A stretch of 64,000 nucleotides of DNA from Lachnospiraceae bacterium (GCA_900168235.1 FUZG01000002.1:186001-250000); one strand, 5' to 3'. Positions 45,491 through 54,787 are shown, numbered from the stretch's first letter. Program-made: numbers and translations. The notes: generated from the letters alone by a model not told the origin.

Positions 45491-47179
45491 ATGCAGAAAG
45501 ACTCTTTTAGAAAGAGCATTTTTCGTGAAAAAAAATTATTTTTCCTGGGATTTATAATAGGAGCGCTGCTTTTTGTCTGGGCATTCGGAACCAGAGTCCT
45601 TGATGTCACATATGACGAATGGATCTTTGGTCTCACGGACCCTGACATTGAGCAGCACTATCTCGGATGGTGCCATTTCAGGGTGTCAGACTGGACATTC
45701 CCGCTGGGACTCATGGACAGATTGTCCTATCCCTTTGAAGTGTCGGTTCTGTACACGGACTCGATCCCGATATGGGCATTTTTCTTTAAGATATTCAGAA
45801 ATTTCCTGCCGGAAACATTCCAGTATCTTGGATGGTACGGTCTCGTATCTGTAGCGCTGATGGGCGGTTTTTCTGCTCTTTTGATAAAGAGGGTCACACG
45901 CAGCAACATCCTTGCTGTGATCGGAACGCCGTTTTTTGCGCTGAGTTTTCCCATAATCCAGAGGATGTTTTACCATACGACGCTTACAGCTCATTGGATG
46001 CTGGTATTTGCCATTCTGCTGTGGCTTGACGATGATCAGGCAAGGTCTGTTAAGAACCGCACGGTTACGTGGGGTAAATTCTCTGCGCTGGTAATGCTGA
46101 CGCATCCCTACCTCTGGGTAATGTCTGCAGGCATCCTTTGTTTTGCACTCCTCGATAAGTTTTTGGAAAACAGGGATATAAAGAGAGTTGTAGTGAGACT
46201 CCTGACTCTTGCCGTGTCCGGCGCTGTTTCGCTCTATGTAATGGGCGCTTTCAATGCAAATGTGGATGCGGAAAAGTATATCGGCGAGTTCGAGGGAAAC
46301 TGGAATACTTTTATCAATCCCATAAAATACGGCTCTCTCTTAAAAGAGCTTCCTCTGCAGGACGGCTTCCAGTATGAAGGATTCGGATATCTGGGCGCCG
46401 GAATGTTGATATTGATCGCGGTTGCCCTTGTTCTCGTACTGATCGAAGTTATCAGGAGAAAAGAAGCCGTATACGTGAGTTATCTCGTAAAGAACCACAG
46501 GAGATGGTGCCTTATCGGTACAGCGGGACTCTGCTTTACACTTGTGTCGCTTTTCCCGAAGGTCGCTGTTAATGATAAACTGCTTTTCAGGATACCGCTT
46601 ACGGACTGGATGCAGAAAATTGTCGGTGCATTCCGCTCAAACGGCCGTTTTGTGTGGGTTGCGGTATATCTGATATATGCATTTGTTTTCTGGGCACTTG
46701 CAAAGTATGGTAAAAAGCTCCTTGGTGCAAAGATTGGATTTGCGGTCGTGGCTGCACTTGCGGCGGCAGGGCTTTTGGTTCAGGTAAAGGATATGAAGCC
46801 GTATCTCACTTCCTTTAAGGCAGAGCTTTCACAGGAATTTAAGCCGAACCACTGCGATCTCGATGATCCGCTCATGACAGCAAATATCGATAAATATAAG
46901 CATATCATCATGACATATGACCAGCAGATCGATGTTATGGATTATGCTCATTATGCATATAAGCACGGGCTCACCATGAACCGTTTCTATTTCGCGAGAA
47001 GCATAAGCGATGTGGTCAAAGGTGAGACAGAGCGTATCAGAAAAAGTGCGGAGAACGGGGATCTTCCTTCGGATTACATAGTCATCCTTGATGATGAAAA
47101 CTATGAAGTATGGAAGGATTATCCGCTCAATTTCTACAACTTTGACGGCACATGGGTGGCACTTAAAGACAAGCTGTAA
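45491..47179 (+). CDS. Large membrane protein, DUF6311-like
   Basis: 562 residues with about 10 hydrophobic segments and a soluble C-terminal 150 residues. The first loop reads TDPDIEQHYLGWCHFRVSDW, and another segment LYTDSIPIWAFFFKI; both fit DUF6311 proteins as I recall them, a GT-C-like group of unknown donor. Starts 7 bases after thiI (GGGAAGGA further upstream). Probably a surface-glycan enzyme; function is not established. Confidence 0.75.
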   Translation: MQKDSFRKSIFREKKLFFLGFIIGALLFVWAFGTRVLDVTYDEWIFGLTDPDIEQHYLGWCHFRVSDWTFPLGLMDRLSYPFEVSVLYTDSIPIWAFFFKIFRNFLPETFQYLGWYGLVSVALMGGFSALLIKRVTRSNILAVIGTPFFALSFPIIQRMFYHTTLTAHWMLVFAILLWLDDDQARSVKNRTVTWGKFSALVMLTHPYLWVMSAGILCFALLDKFLENRDIKRVVVRLLTLAVSGAVSLYVMGAFNANVDAEKYIGEFEGNWNTFINPIKYGSLLKELPLQDGFQYEGFGYLGAGMLILIAVALVLVLIEVIRRKEAVYVSYLVKNHRRWCLIGTAGLCFTLVSLFPKVAVNDKLLFRIPLTDWMQKIVGAFRSNGRFVWVAVYLIYAFVFWALAKYGKKLLGAKIGFAVVAALAAAGLLVQVKDMKPYLTSFKAELSQEFKPNHCDLDDPLMTANIDKYKHIIMTYDQQIDVMDYAHYAYKHGLTMNRFYFARSISDVVKGETERIRKSAENGDLPSDYIVILDDENYEVWKDYPLNFYNFDGTWVALKDKL

Positions 47180-47201
47180 AGCGGGTGACACTAACGGGAA
47201 T

Positions 47202-47230
47202 TTGCGAACACAGTATCTTTGGCATATAAT
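47202..47230 (+). promoter_or_regulatory. Promoter of the VTC-DUF4956 pair
   Basis: TTGCGA (47202-47207), 17 bases, perfect TATAAT (47225-47230). The start codon lies about 45 bases downstream. Confidence 0.7.
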
Positions 47231-47282
47231 AAAAACGATGTGCGCAAAGCAGAGCCTGCATCCGCGGGCGGAAGAGGAAAAG

Positions 47283-47996
47283 ATGGAAAGACAGAAAAAA
47301 CCGATCTTTCGTCATGAGCTCAAATATCTGATCTCTGAGCGGGAACGGGACATACTTCTGCCGCGCCTTAAGGAATTTACAAAGGCGGATTCACATGCAA
47401 AGAACGGCAGCTATTTCATACGAAGCCTGTATTTCGACGATATCGCGCGAAGTGCATACGTAGATAAAGAAGCCGGAGTTTCCAGCAGAAGAAAGTATCG
47501 TATACGTATCTATAATCTCAGTAATGATTTTATAAGTCTTGAATGTAAGCAGAAGGAAGGCAGCTATATCCGCAAGATATCGGCACGCCTCACTCCTTCA
47601 GAGCTGAATGATATCCTTAACGGTAATTATTATTTCCTGCTCTCAAGAAAAGAAGAAGTCTGCAGCCAGTTTGCGGTAGAACTTCTTTCAAACGGACTCA
47701 GACCGGAAGTTATCGTGGACTATGACCGGAGACCGTTTATAATGGACGCGGGAACAGTTCGTGTGACATTTGATGAGCACGTGCGGTCCGGATTTATGAA
47801 ATGGGATATTTTTGACGGAACGATCCCGGTATATGAGACACTGGAGTCGGGAAAGCTCATAATGGAAGTTAAATATACCGAGTTCCTTCCTCAGATAATG
47901 AGAGATATACTTCCGCTCAACGCGGCGGAACAGGTTGCTGCTAGTAAATACGTAATGTGCTGCGATGCAATGAAAGAACTTCGCGGTGTAATATAA
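47283..47996 (+). CDS. VTC-domain (polyphosphate polymerase-like) protein
   Basis: 237 residues, start ATG 47283 after GGAAGAGG. Triphosphate-tunnel fold typical of VTC domains: FRHELKYLIS at the start, IRSLYFDD, RRKYRIRIYN, LECKQKEGSYIRK, VIVDYDRRPF, and LIMEVKYTEFLP. In yeast Vtc4 this fold makes polyphosphate from ATP; whether bacterial versions do is not shown. It has its own promoter and is followed 18 bases later by the DUF4956 gene, its usual partner. Confidence 0.87.
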   Translation: MERQKKPIFRHELKYLISERERDILLPRLKEFTKADSHAKNGSYFIRSLYFDDIARSAYVDKEAGVSSRRKYRIRIYNLSNDFISLECKQKEGSYIRKISARLTPSELNDILNGNYYFLLSRKEEVCSQFAVELLSNGLRPEVIVDYDRRPFIMDAGTVRVTFDEHVRSGFMKWDIFDGTIPVYETLESGKLIMEVKYTEFLPQIMRDILPLNAAEQVAASKYVMCCDAMKELRGVI

Positions 47997-48014
47997 TGAA
48001 ATGAGAGGATAAAA

Positions 48015-48695
48015 ATGAGCGTAAAGGCAATGATTAAAAAGTCCATCCTTGAGTCTGATATGTACAATCAGTCTATTTCACTGAGTACACTTATCACGAT
48101 CCTCGTGGATATGGCTATTGCACTGGTGATCGGTCTCCTGATCTACGAGATCTACAAGAAGTTTTATGAGGGCGTTGTTTACAGCAGAACATTCGCGCTG
48201 ACACTTGTAGGAATGACAGTGCTCACATGTATGGTAACACTCGCCATCAGTACAAATATCGTGATCTCACTTGGTATGGTAGGTGCGCTTTCTATCGTAA
48301 GATACCGTACAGCGGTGAAGGAACCATTGGATATCATGTATCTATTCTGGGCGATCACAATGGGTATCACCATCGGTGCCAGCATGTATCTCCTTGCGGC
48401 AGTAGGTATGCTCATGATGCTCGTTCTGGTAGCTGCTATGCATAAAAAGCAGGAAAAGGCAGGCGCATATGTGCTCATCCTTCACTGTAGCAGCGAAGGT
48501 GAGAAGCTTGCACTGGAGAAGCTTTCCGATGTTTCTCATGCTGTTAAGTCCTGCATCCTCCGCGGTGAGACAGAGGAGCTTACAGTTACAGTTGATCTTC
48601 CTGAGAAGAAGCTCGGCATCGTTGATGAGCTGAAGAAACTTTCAGGCGTAGAGGACGTAACACTTGTACGCTACAACGGAGAGTATCATAGCTAA
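48015..48695 (+). CDS. DUF4956 membrane protein
   Basis: 226 residues with four transmembrane helices (about 22-45, 55-75, 78-95, 110-135) and a soluble C-terminal domain of about 90 residues resembling a ferredoxin-like fold. The conserved MVGALSIVRYRTAVKEP stretch marks DUF4956. GAGAGGAT before ATG. Commonly paired with VTC-domain and CotH proteins; role unknown, perhaps anchoring or transport for the VTC protein. Confidence 0.88.
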   Translation: MSVKAMIKKSILESDMYNQSISLSTLITILVDMAIALVIGLLIYEIYKKFYEGVVYSRTFALTLVGMTVLTCMVTLAISTNIVISLGMVGALSIVRYRTAVKEPLDIMYLFWAITMGITIGASMYLLAAVGMLMMLVLVAAMHKKQEKAGAYVLILHCSSEGEKLALEKLSDVSHAVKSCILRGETEELTVTVDLPEKKLGIVDELKKLSGVEDVTLVRYNGEYHS

Positions 48696-48738
48696 ACAAC
48701 TCTAAATGTACAATAGTCCGTGCACGACCGCGGCTTCA

Positions 48739-48767
48739 TTGCTTTTTTAATTGGGCTGCGATAATAT
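48739..48767 (+). promoter_or_regulatory. Promoter of the ireB operon
   Basis: TTGCTT (48739-48744), 17 bases, TAATAT (48762-48767). About 75 bases of leader follow, with two pairings: GCCGAC (48793-48798) with GTCGGT (48811-48816), and GGAGCA (48803-48808) with TGCTCC (48830-48835). Confidence 0.5.
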
Positions 48768-48850
48768 ATTACAAAATTCGTTTATTTGTGGTGCCGACGG
48801 ATGGAGCACTGTCGGTATCGCCGTGGATCTGCTCCGGAATGTGAGAGGCT

Positions 48851-49120
48851 ATGAAGGATTTAGGAAGTACACAGATGTTTCGTGTGGAAAAAGAACCTGA
48901 GACCGGCGTAAAAGTCGTTCTTTCAACGGTTTACGAAGCACTGACAGAGAAGGGATATAACCCGATAAGCCAGATCGTGGGATATATCATGTCGGGAGAT
49001 CCGACATATATCACGAGTCATAATAATGCAAGAAGCCTTATTATGAAGGTTGAGCGGGATGAGCTTGTAGAGGAACTTCTGAAACAGTATATCAGAAGCA
49101 ATGGCTGGGATCAGAAGTGA
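48851..49120 (+). CDS. ireB: IreB-family regulatory phosphoprotein
   Basis: 89 residues, UPF0297 family. N-terminal [10 protein letters not shown] with Thr sites phosphorylated by the PASTA kinase IreK in Enterococcus, and the conserved [19 protein letters not shown] negative regulator of cephalosporin resistance in that organism. GAGAGG before ATG. ireB-ruvX-DUF1292 is a conserved order; the usual upstream alaS is missing here. Confidence 0.94.
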   Translation: MKDLGSTQMFRVEKEPETGVKVVLSTVYEALTEKGYNPISQIVGYIMSGDPTYITSHNNARSLIMKVERDELVEELLKQYIRSNGWDQK

Positions 49121-49554
49121 AATATATAGGACTTGATTACGGTTCAAAAACAGTCGGTGTTGCGCTGACTGATGCAACCGGTACAATACCGCATGGCGTA
49201 GAGATAGTAAGAAGAGATTCTGAAAAGAGACTCAGACGCACATGCGCGAGAATTGAAGAAATCATCATAGCGGAGCAGGTAGATGAGATAGTCATCGGCC
49301 TGCCGCTTAACATGGATGGAACCGAGGGTGAAAGGGCAGAAAAAGCCCGCGCTTTCGGAGAAATGATAGCACGCCGTACAGGACTGCCGATCCACTTTAT
49401 GGATGAGAGGCTCAGTACGGTTGAAGCATATGAGATCATGGATGACACGGGAGTAATGGATCGTAAGGACAGAAAAGACCGTGTCGACAGTATTGCGGCT
49501 GCCATCATTCTTCAGGATTTCCTGAATGATAAGAGCAGGGACGCGAAAGGTTGA
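49117..49554 (+). CDS. ruvX: Holliday junction resolvase-like RuvX (YqgF)
   Basis: 145 residues, RNase H fold: [40 protein letters not shown], and [13 protein letters not shown] supply the acidic residues. Processes branched DNA or pre-16S rRNA in various species. Start GTG at 49117 overlaps the ireB stop by 4 bases. Confidence 0.93.
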   Translation: MKYIGLDYGSKTVGVALTDATGTIPHGVEIVRRDSEKRLRRTCARIEEIIIAEQVDEIVIGLPLNMDGTEGERAEKARAFGEMIARRTGLPIHFMDERLSTVEAYEIMDDTGVMDRKDRKDRVDSIAAAIILQDFLNDKSRDAKG

Positions 49555-49563
49555 AAGAGTTTT

Positions 49564-49830
49564 ATGGAAAAGCTTACATTTACATCAGACGACGGAGAAC
49601 AGCAGGAATATTACATCATTGCCGGTGCAGAATCTGACGGAGTTGAATATCTCCTTGTTTCAGAGGAAAACGAAGAAGATGCAGAGGCACTGATCTTAAA
49701 ATATATTACTGAGAAAAATTCAGACGGTGAGGAAGAGGCTGTTTACGAGATGGTAACAGACGAGTATGAGATCGAAAAGGTCATCCCTGCTTTCGAATCC
49801 GTTCTGGGAGACATCAGCATTGAAAAGTAA
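49564..49830 (+). CDS. DUF1292 protein
   Basis: 88 residues, very acidic, beta-rich: LTFTSDDGEQQEYYIIAG and VYEMVTDEYEIEKV fit DUF1292 (Bacillus YrzB). Function unknown. The 3' end overlaps the fur-family gene. Confidence 0.9.
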   Translation: MEKLTFTSDDGEQQEYYIIAGAESDGVEYLLVSEENEEDAEALILKYITEKNSDGEEEAVYEMVTDEYEIEKVIPAFESVLGDISIEK

Positions 49831-50299
49831 GGAACGGGAAAAGCTTGAAGAAGAGCTTAAGTCGCTCCTGAAAGACAAGGGCCTCAAGACGACACGTCAG
49901 AGGCTTATTGTTCTGCGCGTTTTGGCAGAAAACAGAGGAAAGCACCTCACTGCCGAAGAAATTTACAGAGAGACATGTGGTACACTTCCGGGCATCGGAC
50001 TTGCCACTGTTTATAGAACCATACAGCTTTTGACACAGCTCGAGCTGGTGGACCGGATCAATCTGGATGATGGCTTTGTACGTTATGAGATCGGAGATAT
50101 CGAAGAAAAATCGGAAGGGCATCATCGACATCATCACCTGATATGTATCAACTGCGGAAAGATCATGCCTTTTGAGCATGACCTGCTGGAAAACCTTGAG
50201 CAGAACGTTACAGATACTACAGGATTTGTCATCCGGGATCACGAGGTCAAGTTTTACGGTTATTGCGCCAAATGTGCCAAAAAGTTGAAACTTAAGTGA
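49820..50299 (+). CDS. Fur-family transcription regulator
   Basis: 159 residues from TTG 49820, which has GGGAG 9 bases upstream; an in-frame ATG at 49766 lies well inside the DUF1292 gene and is less likely. Winged helix (TTRQRLIVLRVL, GLATVYRTIQLL) and metal sites: a His-rich GHHRHHHLICINCGK and CAKCAKK with two CxxC pairs for structural zinc. Could be Fur, Zur or PerR; the sequence does not decide. Confidence 0.88.
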   Translation: MKSKEREKLEEELKSLLKDKGLKTTRQRLIVLRVLAENRGKHLTAEEIYRETCGTLPGIGLATVYRTIQLLTQLELVDRINLDDGFVRYEIGDIEEKSEGHHRHHHLICINCGKIMPFEHDLLENLEQNVTDTTGFVIRDHEVKFYGYCAKCAKKLKLK

Positions 50300-50318
50300 T
50301 TTTTTACGGAGGTTAAAA

Positions 50319-51995
50319 TTGAAGAAACTGAATAAAGGACCTGTTTCTAAGCTGAAGATCATTCCGCTGGGTGGTCTGGAACAGATCGGTCTGAATATCA
50401 CTGCATTTCAGTACGAGGACAGCATTATCGTGGTTGACTGCGGAATCGCTTTTCCTGAGGACGACATGCTTGGTATTGACCTTTGTATTCCGGATGTATC
50501 TTTTCTGAAGGATAATATCGAAAAGGTAAAGGGCTTTATAATCACTCACGGTCACGAGGATCATATCGGCGCGCTTCCCTATGTCCTGAAAGAGGTAAAT
50601 GCACCGATCTATGCGACCAAACTGACAGTAGGACTTATCGACCACAAGCTTGAAGAGCACGGACTTCTCAAATCTGTTAAGCGTAAGGTCGTAAAGCACG
50701 GACAGTCCATCAATCTGGGCGCGTTCCGTATTGAGTTTATAAAGACAAATCATTCCATTGCGGATGCATCTGCGCTTGCAATCTACTGTCCTGCGGGAAT
50801 CGTTGTTCACACAGGGGACTTCAAGGTTGACTACACACCTGTATTCGGTGATGCCATCGACCTTCAGCGTTTCGGTGAGATCGGTAAAAAGGGCGTTCTT
50901 GCACTTATGTGCGACAGTACAAATGCAGAGCGCGAGGGATTTACAAAGTCAGAGAAGACCATCGGAAGAATCTTTGACAGCCTGTTTGCAGAGCATGCAA
51001 GAAACAGGATCATCGTTGCTACGTTTGCGTCAAATGTTGACAGAGTTCAGCAGATCATAAACACTGCATGTAAGTACGACAGAAAAGTAGTCGTAGAAGG
51101 ACGTTCCATGGTGAACGTAATCGATACGGCTCAGGAGCTCGGATATCTGAAGGTTCCGGAAAATACTCTTATCGATATCGACCAGATAAAGAATTATCCG
51201 GATGAGAAGCTCGTACTCGTGACTACCGGAAGCCAGGGTGAGTCAATGGCTGCACTTTCAAGAATGGCAATGAACATTCACAGAAAGGTACAGATAAAGC
51301 CTAACGACACCATTATTTTCAGCTCAAATCCGATACCGGGAAATGAAAAGTCTGTTTCAAAGGTTATCAATGAGCTTGAGGCAAAGGGTGCAGAGGTTAT
51401 CTTCCAGGATGTGCATGTGTCAGGACACGCATGCCGTGAAGAGATAAAGCTTATCTACTCACTTGTAAAGCCGAAGTATGCTATTCCGGTCCACGGTGAG
51501 TTCCGTCACCGCAGGGCTCAGGCTACTATCGCAGAGGAGCTCGGATACGATCATGAGCATATTCTCATGGCACATTCAGGTGATGTGATCGAGCTTGATG
51601 AAGAATCTGGAAGGATCGCAGGACACGTTCACACAGGTACTGTCTATGTTGACGGACTTGGTGTCGGCGATGTAGGAAATGTAGTACTCAGAGACCGTCA
51701 GCATCTCGCAGAAGACGGTATCGTTATCATCGTACTTACACTGGAGCGTGGTACAGGTCAGGTACTTGCAGGACCGGATATCATTTCCAGAGGATTTGTA
51801 TATGTCCGTGAGGCAGATGCGCTTCTTGAGGATTCTACAGATGTTCTGCAGGATTCACTTGATAAGCTTGCGGACAGAGGAATCACTGACTGGGGTAAGA
51901 TCAAGAGCACGCTTAGAGATGACCTTTCTGATTATCTCTGGAAGAAGACTAAGCGTCGTCCTATGATCCTTCCCATAATCATGGAAGTAGAATAA
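50319..51995 (+). CDS. rnj: Ribonuclease J
   Basis: 558 residues. Metallo-beta-lactamase/beta-CASP nuclease: THGHEDHIGALPYVL metal motif, VHTGDFKVDYTP, HVSGHACREE and AIPVHGEFRH. Acts as 5'-3' exonuclease and endonuclease in mRNA turnover and rRNA maturation. Start is TTG with ACGGAGG 7 bases upstream. Followed closely by a YlbF-family gene. Confidence 0.95.
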   Translation: MKKLNKGPVSKLKIIPLGGLEQIGLNITAFQYEDSIIVVDCGIAFPEDDMLGIDLCIPDVSFLKDNIEKVKGFIITHGHEDHIGALPYVLKEVNAPIYATKLTVGLIDHKLEEHGLLKSVKRKVVKHGQSINLGAFRIEFIKTNHSIADASALAIYCPAGIVVHTGDFKVDYTPVFGDAIDLQRFGEIGKKGVLALMCDSTNAEREGFTKSEKTIGRIFDSLFAEHARNRIIVATFASNVDRVQQIINTACKYDRKVVVEGRSMVNVIDTAQELGYLKVPENTLIDIDQIKNYPDEKLVLVTTGSQGESMAALSRMAMNIHRKVQIKPNDTIIFSSNPIPGNEKSVSKVINELEAKGAEVIFQDVHVSGHACREEIKLIYSLVKPKYAIPVHGEFRHRRAQATIAEELGYDHEHILMAHSGDVIELDEESGRIAGHVHTGTVYVDGLGVGDVGNVVLRDRQHLAEDGIVIIVLTLERGTGQVLAGPDIISRGFVYVREADALLEDSTDVLQDSLDKLADRGITDWGKIKSTLRDDLSDYLWKKTKRRPMILPIIMEVE

Positions 51996-52035
51996 TATTA
52001 CGATAGTACCGGAGGCTGCTACAGGAGGATGACCA

Positions 52036-52512
52036 ATGCATGAATCTCTGAGGCGAAACGCCGGATTCAGCCGCACGGCAGGCGGATGGAGCAAAAGCCG
52101 GAGAGAACGTTTTGACAGAAGAGCGCAAGACGAAGGACGTTCTCCGGACGACGAAAGTCGTTCAAGCAGAGGCAGTATATACACAAGTCTTACGGGTGAG
52201 ATGGAAGAGTTTGTAAAGATCATCCGTGAAACACCCGAGTTCAAAAATTTTCAGGAACAGAAGGCCCGTATTTCTGAAAAGCCGGAGCTGAAGGCTGCTG
52301 CGGATTCACTGCGCATGGAAAATTATGAGCTTCAGATGACCGCTTCTGATGAGGAAGTTACAGAAGAAGTTCTGAAATTTGCAGATGATAACGAGGATCT
52401 TTACAGGATTCCTGAGGTACATGATTACCTGTGTGCTGAGGCATCTTTCTGTAAAATGATGCAGGAAGTGCTGGATTGTCTTATGAATGGCATCTTTGAT
52501 GAGTTCAATTAA
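52036..52512 (+). CDS. YlbF-family protein with basic N-terminal extension
   Basis: 158 residues. Residues about 55-155 fit the YlbF/YmcA helical fold (MEEFVKIIRETPEFKNFQEQ, start of an alpha bundle). Residues 1-50 are an Arg/Ser-rich, probably disordered tail not seen in Bacillus YlbF. AGGAGG lies 7 bases before the ATG. In Bacillus the YlbF-YmcA-YaaT complex steers RNase Y; here the gene follows rnj, so a link to RNA decay is inferred. Confidence 0.78.
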   Translation: MHESLRRNAGFSRTAGGWSKSRRERFDRRAQDEGRSPDDESRSSRGSIYTSLTGEMEEFVKIIRETPEFKNFQEQKARISEKPELKAAADSLRMENYELQMTASDEEVTEEVLKFADDNEDLYRIPEVHDYLCAEASFCKMMQEVLDCLMNGIFDEFN

Positions 52513-52527
52513 GTGGAAGGAGAGGGT

Positions 52528-52917
52528 ATGAAGATTGGAAAAGCAATAGTGTCAGTTGTGGCGATATTGTTCAGGATCCTTATATGTCTCTTTTTGATAT
52601 TGATGATATATCGGATGGCATTCAAGGCTTATGACTTCGGTTATCGTGTATTTGCAGAACCTGCGGTATCAGAGGGAAAAGGTACGGATGTAGTTGTGGA
52701 GATCCCTATCGGTTCAAGTGCCTCTGACATAGGAAAGATCCTTAAAGATGCAGGGCTTATCAAGGATGATATGCTCTTTACGGCGCAGGAACTCCTGTCA
52801 GAGTATCATGGAAAACTTGAACCCGGTACGTACTCTCTGAACACATCGATGACGTCAGAGGAAATGATGGCGGCGATGTGTCCTGACACAGAAGAATCGA
52901 CAGAGGAGGATTCCTGA
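52528..52917 (+). CDS. Short MltG-like membrane protein without catalytic domain
   Basis: 129 residues from ATG 52528 (GGAAGGAGAGGG upstream). One membrane helix (about 9-30), then a small LysM-like domain (VEIPIGSSASDIGKILKDAG, LEPGTYSLNTSMTSEEMM) as in the N-terminal part of endolytic transglycosylase MltG. The catalytic domain (about 200 residues with a key Glu) is absent, and no remnant lies downstream. The position before trmR matches Bacillus yrrL (mltG). A shortened form seems to be normal in this lineage rather than a fresh truncation. Confidence 0.75.
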   Translation: MKIGKAIVSVVAILFRILICLFLILMIYRMAFKAYDFGYRVFAEPAVSEGKGTDVVVEIPIGSSASDIGKILKDAGLIKDDMLFTAQELLSEYHGKLEPGTYSLNTSMTSEEMMAAMCPDTEESTEEDS

Positions 52918-53555
52918 TGTACAGGGAAAGGCTTACAGCATTTATCAATTCGCTGGACCCCGGAAATGTGTCGGTACTTGATGATATTGAAGCAGAGGCA
53001 TTAGAAAACAGAGTGCCTATAATCCGTAAGGAAACTCAGGCATTATTAAAGTTTTTGATAAATTCCTTTCATCCGGTAAATATCCTTGAAATAGGAGCGG
53101 CAGTTGGATTTTCATCGATCCTGATGGCTGTCGAAGCGGGTGAAGACGCACATATCACTACTATCGAGAATTATGAAAAAAGGATACCCATAGCCCGTGA
53201 AAATATAAAGCGGGCTGGGCTTGAAGACAGGATCACTCTTCTCACGGGAAATGCGGAGGATATACTCCCGACCCTTGAACCGGGATATGATATGATCTTC
53301 ATTGATGCGGCAAAAGCGCAGTATCCGTATTATTTGAAAGAAACAGAAAGACTTCTCCGCAAGGGCGGACTTATGGCGGCAGATAATTGTCTGCAGGACG
53401 GTGATATCATAGAATCACGTTATGCGGTCACCAGGCGTGACCGCACCATACATAAGAGAATGCGTGAGTTTCTTACAGAAGTTCGACATTCGGATAAGTT
53501 TAGTTCGGTAATACTCCCTTCGGGAGATGGAGTTACATTAGCAGTAAAGAAATGA
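52917..53555 (+). CDS. trmR: tRNA 5-hydroxyuridine methyltransferase TrmR (O-methyltransferase)
   Basis: 212 residues, class I SAM fold: EIGAAVGFSSILMA, TTIENYEKR, DMIFIDAAKAQYP. In Bacillus TrmR (YrrM) methylates ho5U34 to mo5U in wobble position of tRNAs. The next gene is the U32-family hydroxylation factor, as in Bacillus. One-base overlap with the MltG-like gene. Confidence 0.85.
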   Translation: MYRERLTAFINSLDPGNVSVLDDIEAEALENRVPIIRKETQALLKFLINSFHPVNILEIGAAVGFSSILMAVEAGEDAHITTIENYEKRIPIARENIKRAGLEDRITLLTGNAEDILPTLEPGYDMIFIDAAKAQYPYYLKETERLLRKGGLMAADNCLQDGDIIESRYAVTRRDRTIHKRMREFLTEVRHSDKFSSVILPSGDGVTLAVKK

Positions 53556-54787
53556 ATATGAATAGAAAAAAACCTGAATTACTTATTCCGGCAAAAGGTC
53601 CGGAGGAACTGAAGACAGCAGTAAACTTTGGCGCGGATGCGATCTATATCGGCGGCGAAGTCATGGGACTTAGAGCCAATGCAAGAAATTTCACATTAGA
53701 TGAAATGAGAGACGGGATCGCTTTTGCTCATGAGCATGGAGTAAAAGTTTATGTGACCGCCAATATTTTTGCCCATAATTCTGATCTCGAGGATGCTGAA
53801 AAGTACTTCCGCGAGCTTAATGAAGTTCGTCCTGATGCAGTACTCGTAGCTGATCCGGGAATGTTCTCCCTTGCTAAGGAAAACTGCCCCAATGTAGAGA
53901 TACACATCAGTACTCAGGCAAATAATACAAATTACCAGACAGCTCTTTTCTGGCACAGAATGGGTGCGACCAGAATCGTAACAGCCAGAGAGCTTTCTCT
54001 TGAGGAGATCCGTGGTATCCGTGATCATATTCCGGATGATCTCGAGATCGAGTCATTTATCCATGGCGCAATGTGCATCTCTTACTCAGGAAGATGCCTT
54101 CTTTCAAACTACTTTGTTGGACGTGATGCGAACCACGGAGAGTGCACACATCCGTGCCGCTGGCAGTATGCGGTTGCAGAGCAGACCAGACCCGGTCAGT
54201 ATCTTCCTATCGAGGAAAACGAGAGAGGAACATATATCTTTAACTCAAAGGATCTCTGCATGATCGAGCATATTCCTGAGCTTGTAGAAGCCGGAATCGA
54301 CAGCTTCAAGATCGAAGGACGTATGAAGACTGCGCTTTACGTTGCTACAACTGCAAGAACATACCGCCGTGCCATCGATGATTATTTTGAATCACCTGAA
54401 AAATATCAGGCAAATATGCAGTGGTATCATGATGAGATCAGAAAGTGCACCATGCGTAATTTCTCTACAGGCTTCTATTTTGGAAAGCCGGGTGCAGAAT
54501 CTCAGATTTATGACAGCAACACCTACGTTCAGGAGTATACTTATCTTGGACAGGTTGAGGATGTGACTCCCGACGGTGAGGCTGTGATCCACCAGAAGAA
54601 TAAGTTTGCTGTAGGTGAAGAGATAGAGATCATGAAGCCTGATTTCACAAATGAGATCGTAAAGGTTCTTGCTATCACTGATCCGGAGAACGGACCGCAG
54701 GATTCTGCGCCTCATCCGAAACAACTCCTGCATGTAAAGCTTTCAGGAAAGCCTTCTGCGCTGGACATTCTCCGCAGAAAAGCATAA
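53552..54787 (+). CDS. trhP: U32 family protein, probable tRNA hydroxylation factor TrhP
   Basis: 411 residues. ELLIPAKGPEELKTAVNFGA opening, ISTQANNTN, conserved cysteines in MCISYSGRCLLSNY, HGECTHPCRW, and KIEGRMKT. Formerly annotated as collagenase; in E. coli and Bacillus TrhP takes part in prephenate-dependent ho5U34 synthesis in tRNA. Length fits Bacillus YrrO. Coupled to trmR by a 4-base overlap. Confidence 0.86.
   Translation: MNMNRKKPELLIPAKGPEELKTAVNFGADAIYIGGEVMGLRANARNFTLDEMRDGIAFAHEHGVKVYVTANIFAHNSDLEDAEKYFRELNEVRPDAVLVADPGMFSLAKENCPNVEIHISTQANNTNYQTALFWHRMGATRIVTARELSLEEIRGIRDHIPDDLEIESFIHGAMCISYSGRCLLSNYFVGRDANHGECTHPCRWQYAVAEQTRPGQYLPIEENERGTYIFNSKDLCMIEHIPELVEAGIDSFKIEGRMKTALYVATTARTYRRAIDDYFESPEKYQANMQWYHDEIRKCTMRNFSTGFYFGKPGAESQIYDSNTYVQEYTYLGQVEDVTPDGEAVIHQKNKFAVGEEIEIMKPDFTNEIVKVLAITDPENGPQDSAPHPKQLLHVKLSGKPSALDILRRKA

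Noticed and set aside
49766-49819. Upstream ATG start for the fur-family gene
   Set aside because: Would add 18 unrelated residues deep inside DUF1292 without a ribosome site; TTG at 49820 fits better.
52528-52917. MltG-like gene as a pseudogene
   Set aside because: Frame is intact with a good ribosome site and the next gene overlaps its stop; no remnant of the missing domain is nearby.
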